Shown in pieces: positions 1 to 6,347 of a DNA stretch of 8,607 nucleotides. How positions within the stretch are numbered: the stretch's first letter is position 1; every line of letters starts with the position of its first letter. Source of the stretch: JBOFSQ01 sp051651625 (GTDB lineage: Bacteria > Planctomycetota > Planctomycetia > Pirellulales > Thermoguttaceae); assembly GCA_051651625.1 (NCBI GenBank), contig JBOFSQ010000058.1, forward strand, positions 1 through 8,607. The letters run 5' to 3'. Position numbers and translations under genes: made by a program. The notes below the pieces were generated by a model. It saw only the letters and a program-made list of their open reading frames with translations. It did not search any database and was not told the DNA's origin.

Positions 1-66
1 TGGCGGTTCTGGCACTCGCTTACGCTTCGCGTTCTTAATGCCACTCGCTTACGCTTCGTGTTCTTA
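1..66. repeat. Tandem repeat, about 29-bp unit, running off the left edge
   Basis: The core CACTCGCTTACGCTTCG occurs at 13-29 and 42-58, each copy followed by one variable base and GTTCTTA. Over 25 nt the copies differ at one base (C30 versus T59). The unit period is 29 bp. The GTTCT at 6-10 looks like the end of a third unit, shortened by about 4 bp, so the array probably continues to the left of the window. Cores of this kind (CTCGCTTACGCTTCG) are seen repeatedly in planctomycete intergenic DNA, which I recall rather than compute. No gene is visible in this stretch. Confidence 0.8.
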
Positions 67-116
67 TTTTGGGAATGGCGATGCGACACGTTCCCTCTGT
101 GCGAAAACGCGGCATC

Positions 117-125
117 TGGTATAAT
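117..125 (+). promoter_or_regulatory. Extended -10 promoter of dnaE
   Basis: TGGTATAAT is a perfect extended -10 (TGn plus the consensus TATAAT at 120-125). No convincing -35 hexamer lies 16-18 bp upstream, as expected for an extended -10 promoter. Transcription would start near 131-133, giving a leader of about 25 nt that carries the dnaE ribosome binding site. The -10 is flanked by a short inverted repeat, GGCAT (111-115) and ATGCC (124-128). Confidence 0.65.
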
Positions 126-144
126 GCCGAAAATTCTCAACAAC

Positions 145-150
145 AAGGAA
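145..150 (+). promoter_or_regulatory. Ribosome binding site that fixes the dnaE start
   Basis: AAGGAA ends 6 nt before the ATG at 157. The open frame extends upstream to 58, but those 33 residues lie across the promoter and repeat and have no family support, so 157 is the start. Confidence 0.8.
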
Positions 151-156
151 GTTTTC

Positions 157-3100
157 ATGTCATTTGTTCATCTTCACACGCACACTCAGTACTCGCTTCT
201 CGACGGAGCGGGGCGAGTCGGCGACCTCTTGAGTCGCGCGAAAGAGCTGGAAATGCCAGCACTTTCTATCACCGACCACGGAAATCTCTACGGCGTTTTG
301 GAGTTCTACCAAGCGGCGAAAAACGTCGGCGTCAAACCGATCCTCGGACTCGAAACGTATATGGCTATCGGCAGCCGCCACATTCACACCGGCGGAGCAC
401 AACGCGAAAAAGAGTCGCACCTCACACTCCTCGCAATGAACCACGCCGGTTACAAAAATCTGATAAAACTCTCGTCCCTCGCGTACCTCGAAGGAATGTA
501 CTACAAACCGCGAATCGACCGCGAACTCCTCACAAAATACAACGAAGGAATCATCTGCTTGAGCGGATGCGCCGCCAGCGAGTTCGCACGCGCAATCACA
601 AGCGACGCCTCACTCCAAACAGCAACCGAAATCGCCGAGTGGTACGCAAATCTCTTCGGCGACAGATACTACATCGAGCTGATGGACACCGGACTCCCAA
701 TCCAAAAACCAATCCTCAAAGCAAGCGTTGAAATCGCGAAAAGTCTCGGCATCAAAACCGTCGCCACAAACGACGTCCACTACGTCAACCTCGGCGACGA
801 CGAAATCCAAGACCTACTCATCTGCGTCGGTACCGGCAAAAACGTAAACGACGCAGACCGGTTCAGAATGGACGACTCGAAAGAGTATTACCTCAAAGGG
901 CGCGACGAGATGCTCCGCGCCCTCCCCGAACACGAAGACGCAATTGAGCGAACTGTCGAAATCGCCGAGCGGTGCAACTGCGAACTCGACCTCAAAAAAC
1001 GGTATTTTCCAACGTTCGCGCCGCCAAGCGGTGAAACGTCGGCGGAGTTTTTGCGGCGGCTCTGTCTCGAAGGTTTGCGAAAGCGTTACGCAAATGTTCC
1101 GTATCGCTGGCACGACGAGAACGTTGGCGGTGAACTTTCAGAAGAAGTTCTCGCACGTCTCAACCGCGAACTCGGCGTGATCGAAAAACTCGGCTTTGTC
1201 GATTACTTTTTGATCGTGTGGGATTTTGTCAGGTTCGCGGAAGAACGCGGGATTCACCGCACGGCGCGCGGTAGCGGCGTCGGCGCGCTGGTCTGTTACG
1301 CGCTCAACATGTCGCACGTCTGTCCGCTGCAATACGACCTTCTCTTTGAACGGTTTCTCGACGAAAACCGCGTCGAAGCCCCTGATATTGATATTGACTT
1401 TGACGACCAACGGCGCGACGAAGTTTTCGCTTACGTCCGCGAAAAGTACGGTGCGGAGAGCGTCGCCCGCATCGGGACTTTCGGTACGATGGGTGCGAAA
1501 GGCGCGGTCAAAGACATTGCTCGCGCACTCGAAGTGCCACTCGCACGAGTCAACGAGATCACCGCACTCATCGACAAGCACGACTCCATTGCAGATGCGA
1601 TAGACGAAGTTGCAGAACTCAAAAAGCGTTACGAAAACGAGTCCGACATCAAGCTGCTGCTCGACCGCGCGATGCGCTGCGAAGGGATAACGCGATCCGC
1701 AGGGACGCACGCCTGCGCCGTCGTGATCTGCGACGGTCCGGTGATGAACTACTTACCACTCTTGCTCGACAAAGATGGCAACCGCGTAACGCAGTGGGAG
1801 ATGGGGCCGGTCGAAAAAGCGGGCCTCCTCAAGATGGACTTTCTCGGTCTCCGCAACCTCTCAATCCTCGCGCAGACAATCGACATCATCAAAGAGACGA
1901 CCGGCGAAACGGTTGATCCGTACTCGTTCCCACTCGACGACGCTGCGACGTATTCACTGTTTCAGCGAGGCGAAACGAAGGGTGTGTTTCAGTTTGAAAG
2001 TGCGGGGATTCGCCAAATTCTCCAGCGGATGAAGCCCGACAACTTCGGTGACATCATCGCCACCAACGCACTCTATCGCCCCGGCCCACTCGGCGGCGGA
2101 CTCGTCGATCAATACATTGACGTTAAACACAAGCGGCAAAAGGCGCAGTATCTGCATCCGGTGATGGAAGAGATACTCGGCGAGACGCACGGCGTCATGG
2201 TCTACCAAGAGCAGGTCATGAAGATTCTCAATCGCCTTGGCGGAATCCCGCTTGCGGAAGCGTATTCGAGCATCAAGGCGATCAGCAAGAAAAAGATCGA
2301 GATCATCGACAAGAGCCAAGCGGCGTTCATTCGCGGCGCGAAAGAAAACGGCATCGACGAGCGAAACGCACGCGAACTTTTCGAGATGATTCAGAAGTTT
2401 GCCGGTTACGGTTTCAACAAATCGCACTCGACCGCATACGCGCTGCTTGCGTATATGACGGCGTATTTGAAGGTTCATTATCCGGTGGAGTTTATGGCGG
2501 CTCTTCTCTGCGGCGACATCGCCAAACGCACGTTCGCCCGCCGCGACGACACCGTTGAACACATCGACGACTGCAAACGGATGGGGATCGAAGTTTTACC
2601 GCCCGACATCAACGAGTCGTTTCCACTCTATCACGTCAACCGCGAGAAGCGGCAGATACGTTTCGCGCTGACTGCGATCAAAGGTTGCAGCGACTGGGCA
2701 GCAAAGGCAATCGTCGCGGCGCGTGAAGAGCACGGGCGATTCAGTTCGCTCGCCGATTTGTGTCGTTACTCCGACCGACGTGACTGCGGACGCAGCATTC
2801 TCGAACCGCTGATTAAATCGGGTGCGTGTGACTCGTTTGGTGTACCGCGATGGCAAATGATGGCGATGATTGACTCGGTGTTAGCGGCGGCGGCGAACGA
2901 AGCCGAAGACCGCCAGCGCGGACAGTCAAACTTTTTCGGCACGCTTGACGACGACAATACCACCGCTGGCAAAACCGAAACGATCCCCGAATCGATCCGC
3001 AAGATTCCGGCGTGGACAGCGAAAGAAATTTCTGCTGGCGAGAAGGAGGTTCTCGGAATGTTTTGGTCGTCGAATCCGCTCATCGAGATCGACGACCAAC

Positions 3101-3702
3101 TTGCGATGTTCCGTTCGCACGCTATTAGCGACGCACTTCTTCTCGGCAACAACGCGGTGGTGACGCTTGGCGGAGTTGTGAGCGAGTTCAATACGAAGAT
3201 GCCGAAGCCGAAACCGGGGAAGGCGTCAAAGGAGACGCCGAGTCCGTATGCGAACTTCACGCTTGAAGATGCGTCGGGGACGATTCGTTCGATAGCGTGG
3301 TCAAAAACTTATTCGCAGTACCAAGACTTGATCAAGCCCGATGCGCGAGTGATTCTTGTTGGGCGTCTTGATCGTAGCCGCTGTTCGGACGAGAACGACA
3401 CCGGCAACGTCAACTTGATTGTCGATCAAGTTTTTTCGATAGACGCTGCTGGTTCGCTTGTTCGTGGTTTTTCGTTGTTGGTTGAAGAGAAGCAGGACGG
3501 ACGCGAGAAACTTCCGCTGCTTGCGGAGCTTTTCCGCGAACACCCCGGCGACGGCGATGTTGCACTCTACGTCCGTCTCGCGGACGGCACGCTTGCGATA
3601 TTTACGCCGATGACGCGCACAATTTCAGTGACGCCAAACGTTCGCACACAACTCGCCGAACTCTTGGGCCAACACGCCGTTCAAGTGCTCAAGAGGAAGT
3701 GA
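157..3702 (+). CDS. dnaE: DNA polymerase III subunit alpha (replicative C-family polymerase)
   Basis: The 1181-residue protein is a full-length DnaE1-type alpha subunit (E. coli 1160), the catalytic core of the replisome. The start at 157 gives MSFVHLHTHTQYS, the usual N-terminus. Domains in order: PHP (about 3-270), then palm, thumb and fingers (about 290-800), helix-hairpin-helix (about 835-870), and OB fold (about 1000-1095). The catalytic aspartates are D412 and D414 in PDIDIDF and D561 in KMDFLGL, equivalent to E. coli D401, D403 and D555. QSNFF at 923-927 fits the internal beta-clamp binding motif. The PHP domain keeps a full set of likely metal ligands: H7, H9, D16, H41, E66, H88, C138, D206 and H208, matching by position those known for Mycobacterium tuberculosis DnaE1. 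That suggests built-in 3'-5' proofreading, which is degenerate in E. coli DnaE. The gene appears to stand alone with its own promoter. No frameshift or truncation is seen. Confidence 0.99.
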   Translation: MSFVHLHTHTQYSLLDGAGRVGDLLSRAKELEMPALSITDHGNLYGVLEFYQAAKNVGVKPILGLETYMAIGSRHIHTGGAQREKESHLTLLAMNHAGYKNLIKLSSLAYLEGMYYKPRIDRELLTKYNEGIICLSGCAASEFARAITSDASLQTATEIAEWYANLFGDRYYIELMDTGLPIQKPILKASVEIAKSLGIKTVATNDVHYVNLGDDEIQDLLICVGTGKNVNDADRFRMDDSKEYYLKGRDEMLRALPEHEDAIERTVEIAERCNCELDLKKRYFPTFAPPSGETSAEFLRRLCLEGLRKRYANVPYRWHDENVGGELSEEVLARLNRELGVIEKLGFVDYFLIVWDFVRFAEERGIHRTARGSGVGALVCYALNMSHVCPLQYDLLFERFLDENRVEAPDIDIDFDDQRRDEVFAYVREKYGAESVARIGTFGTMGAKGAVKDIARALEVPLARVNEITALIDKHDSIADAIDEVAELKKRYENESDIKLLLDRAMRCEGITRSAGTHACAVVICDGPVMNYLPLLLDKDGNRVTQWEMGPVEKAGLLKMDFLGLRNLSILAQTIDIIKETTGETVDPYSFPLDDAATYSLFQRGETKGVFQFESAGIRQILQRMKPDNFGDIIATNALYRPGPLGGGLVDQYIDVKHKRQKAQYLHPVMEEILGETHGVMVYQEQVMKILNRLGGIPLAEAYSSIKAISKKKIEIIDKSQAAFIRGAKENGIDERNARELFEMIQKFAGYGFNKSHSTAYALLAYMTAYLKVHYPVEFMAALLCGDIAKRTFARRDDTVEHIDDCKRMGIEVLPPDINESFPLYHVNREKRQIRFALTAIKGCSDWAAKAIVAAREEHGRFSSLADLCRYSDRRDCGRSILEPLIKSGACDSFGVPRWQMMAMIDSVLAAAANEAEDRQRGQSNFFGTLDDDNTTAGKTETIPESIRKIPAWTAKEISAGEKEVLGMFWSSNPLIEIDDQLAMFRSHAISDALLLGNNAVVTLGGVVSEFNTKMPKPKPGKASKETPSPYANFTLEDASGTIRSIAWSKTYSQYQDLIKPDARVILVGRLDRSRCSDENDTGNVNLIVDQVFSIDAAGSLVRGFSLLVEEKQDGREKLPLLAELFREHPGDGDVALYVRLADGTLAIFTPMTRTISVTPNVRTQLAELLGQHAVQVLKRK

Positions 3703-3738
3703 GAAGTACGATGCTACCTAATTGATGTTCATTTGGTC

Positions 3739-3770
3739 TATCCGCAGATTCACACAGATTTTTGAGGAGC
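3739..3770. repeat. Dispersed intergenic repeat fragment (tatccgcagattcacacagatt type)
   Basis: Just after the dnaE stop, TATCCGCAGATTCACACAGA begins a phrase that continues with a T-run and GAGGAGC. It resembles a phrase I recall from many intergenic regions of planctomycetes and some other phyla (the 'atccgcagattacacagatt' family). It runs directly into the inverted repeat that follows, and the two often seem to occur together. No coding frame is supported. Assignment to a dispersed family is from memory, since only one copy is visible here. Confidence 0.45.
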
Positions 3771-3842
3771 CTCACACGAAGGCACGGAGAAGAGTTTTAA
3801 CGCGTGTTCCGCGTTCTCTCCTCTTCGTGTCCTTCGTATGAG
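3771..3842. repeat. Long imperfect inverted repeat downstream of dnaE; possible terminator
   Basis: The arm at 3771-3794 (core CACACGAAGGCACGGAG) pairs with 3818-3842 (core CTTCGTGTCCTTCGTATGAG). This makes 21 Watson-Crick pairs, with mismatches at 3775/3838 and 3791/3821, a G-T pair at 3787/3825 and a bulge at T3830. The loop is 23 nt. The stem ends in an A-run (AGAAAAAAG), so read from the minus strand it has the form of T-run then hairpin, and on the plus strand it lacks a good T-run. It may end or protect dnaE mRNA, or be the remnant of a mobile foldback element. Confidence 0.7.
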
Positions 3843-3952
3843 AAAAAAGAACTACCTGTGGATTACAAATTGTGGACAATTGGCGAAACTGGTTAGCGGT
3901 CTGTTGGTACACCAGACTCACCACTCACACCCCTAGCGAAAAGAGGGGTGCG
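3843..3952. other. Intergenic spacer with two small hairpins
   Basis: No gene is visible. GTCTG (3899-3903) and CAGAC (3913-3917) form a 5-bp stem with a 9-nt loop. CACCCCT (3928-3934) and AGGGGTG (3944-3950) form a perfect 7-bp stem with a 9-nt loop. The second hairpin ends 2 nt before the TG of the extended -10 of the next gene, so it covers the position of the -35 and spacer. It could be an operator or the end signal of transcription entering from upstream; the sequence does not decide between these. Confidence 0.45.
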
Positions 3953-3961
3953 TGATATACT
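3953..3961 (+). promoter_or_regulatory. Extended -10 promoter of the DUF1080 gene
   Basis: TGATATACT is an extended -10 (TGn plus TATACT at 3956-3961, one mismatch to TATAAT). No clear -35 is seen. The start of transcription would be near 3968, leaving a leader of about 70 nt before the ATG at 4041. The same 10-mer GTGATATACT occurs again at 6222-6231. Confidence 0.6.
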
Positions 3962-4024
3962 CCGAAACCGTTCGGGTGCTCGATGTGAGTGAGTCGGGCG
4001 ATTTTTTGGCGTGCAAACATAACG

Positions 4025-4030
4025 AAGGAG
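4025..4030 (+). promoter_or_regulatory. Ribosome binding site of the DUF1080 gene
   Basis: AAGGAG ends 10 nt before the ATG at 4041. The spacing is slightly long but the match to the anti-Shine-Dalgarno sequence is good and supports this start. Confidence 0.7.
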
Positions 4031-4040
4031 AACAGAGAAC

Positions 4041-4826
4041 ATGTCAACGAACGTGAAGTGGATCGTATTGTGTACTTTCGCCGCGTGCAGTGTTGTCACA
4101 ACACAAGCAAACGACTGGCGGAGCGGGATCGATTGGGAAAAACCAGCCGTCGTCGCACCGGGGGCGACCGCCGCTGATCCACCAGCCGACGCAATTATAC
4201 TGTTCGACGGCACAAACCTCGATGCGTGGAAAGACGCAAAGTGGACTGTCAAAGACAAAGAACTGATCGTCGCGCCGGGAAAAGGCGACCTCTCCACGAA
4301 ACAGAAGTTCGGAAGCGTTCAACTCCACCTTGAGTTTGCAACGCCGACGAAGGTCGAAGGTTCCGGCCAAGGACGCGGTAACAGCGGCCTCTTCTTTATG
4401 GACCACTACGAGGTGCAAATTCTCGATTCATACAACAACGATACATATTACGACGGCCAGTGCGCCGGAATCTACAAGCAGCGTCCGCCGCTGGTTAACG
4501 CCTGCCGCGCACCGGGAGAATGGCAAACTTACGACGTAATCTTCACACGCCCCGAACTCAAAATCGAAGACGGCAAAGTCGTCGAGGTCGTGCGTCCGGC
4601 GTTCATAACCGTCATTCAAAACGGCGTTCTCGTAGTCTACAATCACCCGATTGAAGGCGACACGTTTTACCACATCCCGCCAGCGTACCAGCCGCACGGC
4701 GAAAAGGAACCGATTCGCCTACAAGACCACGGCAACCTGACAAAGTTCCGAAACATCTGGGTCCGCGAAATCCCCGACACCTACGAAAAACCAAAACCGT
4801 CACGCGAACCTTATTACATTCAGTAG
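4041..4826 (+). CDS. Secreted DUF1080 protein (3-keto-disaccharide hydrolase-like)
   Basis: The 261-residue protein is a single-domain member of the family Pfam calls 3-keto-disaccharide hydrolase (DUF1080, PF06439), a concanavalin A-like beta-sandwich very abundant in planctomycetes. A signal peptide is visible at 1-23: a short basic start, the hydrophobic run WIVLCTFAACSVV, and likely cleavage after TQA. Export to the periplasm is therefore expected. The family domain spans about 50-245, with the hallmarks ILFDGTNLDAW (53-63), GRGNSGLFF (111-119), YEVQILDSY (123-131), CAGIYKQRPPLVNAC (141-155), PGEWQTYDVIF (158-168) and TVIQNGVLV (190-198). Members are thought to act on 3-keto-glycosides or on related sugar-binding steps, but the exact substrate here cannot be read from sequence. 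The gene has its own promoter and ribosome binding site. The length is normal and no defect is seen. Confidence 0.93.
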   Translation: MSTNVKWIVLCTFAACSVVTTQANDWRSGIDWEKPAVVAPGATAADPPADAIILFDGTNLDAWKDAKWTVKDKELIVAPGKGDLSTKQKFGSVQLHLEFATPTKVEGSGQGRGNSGLFFMDHYEVQILDSYNNDTYYDGQCAGIYKQRPPLVNACRAPGEWQTYDVIFTRPELKIEDGKVVEVVRPAFITVIQNGVLVVYNHPIEGDTFYHIPPAYQPHGEKEPIRLQDHGNLTKFRNIWVREIPDTYEKPKPSREPYYIQ

Positions 4827-4827
4827 A

Positions 4828-4841
4828 CGTGAATGTTCACG
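4828..4841. repeat. Perfect short palindrome after the DUF1080 stop codon
   Basis: CGTGAATGTTCACG has two 6-bp arms around a central TG and starts 1 nt after the stop codon. It could be an operator-like site for a dimeric regulator or a small 3' hairpin. Only one copy is seen, so its role is open. Confidence 0.4.
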
Positions 4842-4849
4842 ATTGATTT

Positions 4850-4974
4850 CGTCATGCCCGCGTACTCGGCGGGCATCCAGAGAACAACCCTGCAAGTAGA
4901 CGCGATAGCGAAGTTCGCGCAAGCGAACCACAAAGCGTTATCTCTAGGCCCCCGCCGAGTACGCGGGGGTGACG
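4850..4974. mobile_element. MITE-like element with hairpin-forming terminal inverted repeats
   Basis: The 27-nt termini 4850-4876 and 4948-4974 are inverted repeats with 22 matches, starting CGTCA and sharing the 17-nt core CCCGCGTACTCGGCGGG. Each end also folds on itself. On the left, ATGCCCGC (4854-4861) pairs with GCGGGCAT (4869-4876). On the right, CCCCCGC (4949-4955) pairs with GCGGGGG (4963-4969). Both loops are 7 nt. Similarity continues weakly inward (CCAGAGA against the complement of TCTCTAG). In the middle GTTCGC (4913-4918) and GCGAAC (4923-4928) close a GCAA tetraloop. The ends resemble the widespread 'GTCATnCCCGC...GCGGGnAT' repeats, including dRS3 of Neisseria. There is no transposase and no clear target-site duplication. 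Any open frame across it is translation of the repeat. Confidence 0.75.
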
Positions 4975-5010
4975 GAAGGAAAATCAACCGTAAACGCCTA
5001 CTAATGACCG

Positions 5011-6225
5011 ATGTCGTATCGTGACTCGCTTCACTATCTAGCCTCCAAGACGGAGGTGTTGGAACTCAGCAACGACTATGGTGGTCGTGTCGCTGTTTGT
5101 CCGCAGTGGAGCGGTCGCGTGATGACCAGCGCGTGCGACGGAATCGAAGGCGACGGGTTTGGATTTTTGCACGTTGACGGAATCGAACAACTCCCGCCAA
5201 ACGAAACCGCACGCGGAGTTCAAGGGACGCAGTTTCTCGGCGGCGAAGACCAGTTCGCTCTCTCGCCGCAAGGTGGACTTTTCAGTGTTGACGATTTTGC
5301 GTCCAAACGTGTCCCCGCAAGTTTCACGGAAGGTGCGTTCGCTGTTAATAGTAGCGGCGAATCACACGCGCACATTTCGATGCAGCGTCGCGTGACACTC
5401 GCCAATCGTTTGGGGACGCCGTTCACGCTCGATGTTGAGCGAAGCGTTCGCCTTCTCGCCGCAGGTGATCTCGAACAGACTTTCGGAGCGACTCTCACAA
5501 ACGCACTAGAGCAAGACGACACGTCGTTCGTCGCGTTCGAGACTTTTAGCGTGCTTACCAATCGTGGCAATCCGATGCAGCGCGGTGAAGGGATTGTTGC
5601 GCCGCGTATTGTTGGGATGTTCGGTGCCAACGACCGCACGGTGGCCGTGCTCCCGTTTCAATCGGAGTGTGCGATTCGTAACGGAGTGACGCCACACTAT
5701 TTCGGTCTTGCACCACACCAGCGTCTCTGGACGACGGAACGGAGTGTCGCCGTGCGTGCCGATGGCGAACACCGCACACAAGTCGGTGCGACGTATTTCT
5801 GTGCTATACCGTTCGTTGGTGCCATCGACTTCGCTGGCGGTGCGATTACTCTGGTGACGTGGACGCTCCCACCGCGTGCGAGTGAACCGTATTATCTTGT
5901 GAACGAACCGTGTTCAGCCGACCAGCCGCACGACAGTTCGTCCGAGCCGACTGATGACAAAGCGAGTGACTACGACAGCGGTATCTATGAGAATGGCGAC
6001 GCCGTTCGCATCTACGCATCGGGCGGAATGCGTCGCACGGAGAAATTTCATCCGCGTTTTTATCAGATCGACACCGCATCGCCAGCACAGGTTCTCGATC
6101 ACGGCGGGTCGCTCACGCAGCGGCGGCAGACGGTTCACGTTGTCGCCAGCGGCGAGACGTTACAACAACTCGCCGCACACTTTCTCCAGTGCAATCACAA
6201 CTCGCTCCTCGACAGAGTTTGGTGA
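5011..6225 (+). CDS. DUF6786-like cytoplasmic protein, function unknown
   Basis: The 404-residue protein resembles a family of about 370-410 residues (DUF6786) that I recognise from recurrent phrases: an N-terminal TEVLELS with GGRVAVCPQWSGRVMTS (24-40), GGEDQFALSPQGGLFSV (77-93), FTLDVERSVRLL (138-149), IVGMFGANDRTVAVLPF (200-216), YFGLAP (230-235) and FYQIDTASPAQVLDHGGSLT (350-369). The phrases suggest a beta-rich fold, possibly like aldose-epimerase/DUF4432 proteins, though this is inference. There is no signal peptide or membrane segment, so it is probably cytoplasmic, unlike the secreted DUF1080 protein upstream. No Shine-Dalgarno sequence precedes the ATG. The next in-frame ATG is residue 38, inside conserved sequence, so 5011 remains the best start. 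A small overlapping frame beginning at 5004 ends at 5024. The stop codon TGA is shared with an extended -10 motif. Confidence 0.85.
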   Translation: MSYRDSLHYLASKTEVLELSNDYGGRVAVCPQWSGRVMTSACDGIEGDGFGFLHVDGIEQLPPNETARGVQGTQFLGGEDQFALSPQGGLFSVDDFASKRVPASFTEGAFAVNSSGESHAHISMQRRVTLANRLGTPFTLDVERSVRLLAAGDLEQTFGATLTNALEQDDTSFVAFETFSVLTNRGNPMQRGEGIVAPRIVGMFGANDRTVAVLPFQSECAIRNGVTPHYFGLAPHQRLWTTERSVAVRADGEHRTQVGATYFCAIPFVGAIDFAGGAITLVTWTLPPRASEPYYLVNEPCSADQPHDSSSEPTDDKASDYDSGIYENGDAVRIYASGGMRRTEKFHPRFYQIDTASPAQVLDHGGSLTQRRQTVHVVASGETLQQLAAHFLQCNHNSLLDRVW

Positions 6226-6231
6226 TATACT
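6223..6231 (+). promoter_or_regulatory. Extended -10 motif with no gene behind it
   Basis: TGATATACT overlaps the stop codon of the DUF6786 gene and is identical, with the preceding G, to the motif before the DUF1080 gene. Transcription from it would start near 6238, cross the hairpin cluster at 6252-6330 and enter the minus-strand gene in antisense. No plus-strand coding frame follows. It may be a chance match, a remnant, or the promoter of a small RNA. Confidence 0.3.
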
Positions 6232-6251
6232 AGACCTGTTCGGAAACTTGC

Positions 6252-6330
6252 AACCGCACAGCGGTTCGGCATAGCCGAACCCTCCACGCCTGCGGCGTAT
6301 GACAACTGGAGGGGTCGGCTATGCCGAACC
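6252..6330. repeat. Cluster of nested and competing hairpins between convergent genes
   Basis: The arms 6263-6286 and 6307-6330 are inverted repeats matching at 23 of 24 positions (one change at 6314). The left arm is itself a hairpin (GGTTCGGC-ATA-GCCGAACC, 6263-6281). The right arm makes a similar one with one mismatch (6312-6330). The loop holds ACGCC-TGC-GGCGT (6286-6298). A further perfect hairpin AACCGC-ACA-GCGGTT (6252-6266) shares GGTT with the left arm, so the two cannot form together. The cluster lies between the stops of converging genes (6225 and 6348), which fits a two-way terminator, but there is no strong T-run. REP- or MITE-like origin is an alternative. Confidence 0.7.
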
Positions 6331-6347
6331 TAAATTGGCGCATCACT

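Noticed and set aside
1..66. A possible CRISPR array
   Set aside because: The copies are nearly contiguous, with no variable spacers of uniform length and no cas genes nearby.
58..156. An upstream extension of dnaE by 33 codons
   Set aside because: It covers the promoter and the tandem repeat and has no family support. The ATG at 157 has a ribosome binding site and gives the standard N-terminus.
69..731. A 220-codon plus-strand frame inside the first part of dnaE
   Set aside because: It is an Arg-rich shadow of dnaE in another frame. The dnaE frame has clear conserved motifs over the same bases.
1954..2562. A 202-codon minus-strand frame across dnaE
   Set aside because: It is antisense to the conserved polymerase region, with no recognisable motif or ribosome binding site.
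4833..5024. A 63-codon plus-strand frame between the DUF1080 and DUF6786 genes
   Set aside because: Most of it is translation of the repeat element (MPAYSAGIQ is the typical reading of such repeats), so it is not a real gene.
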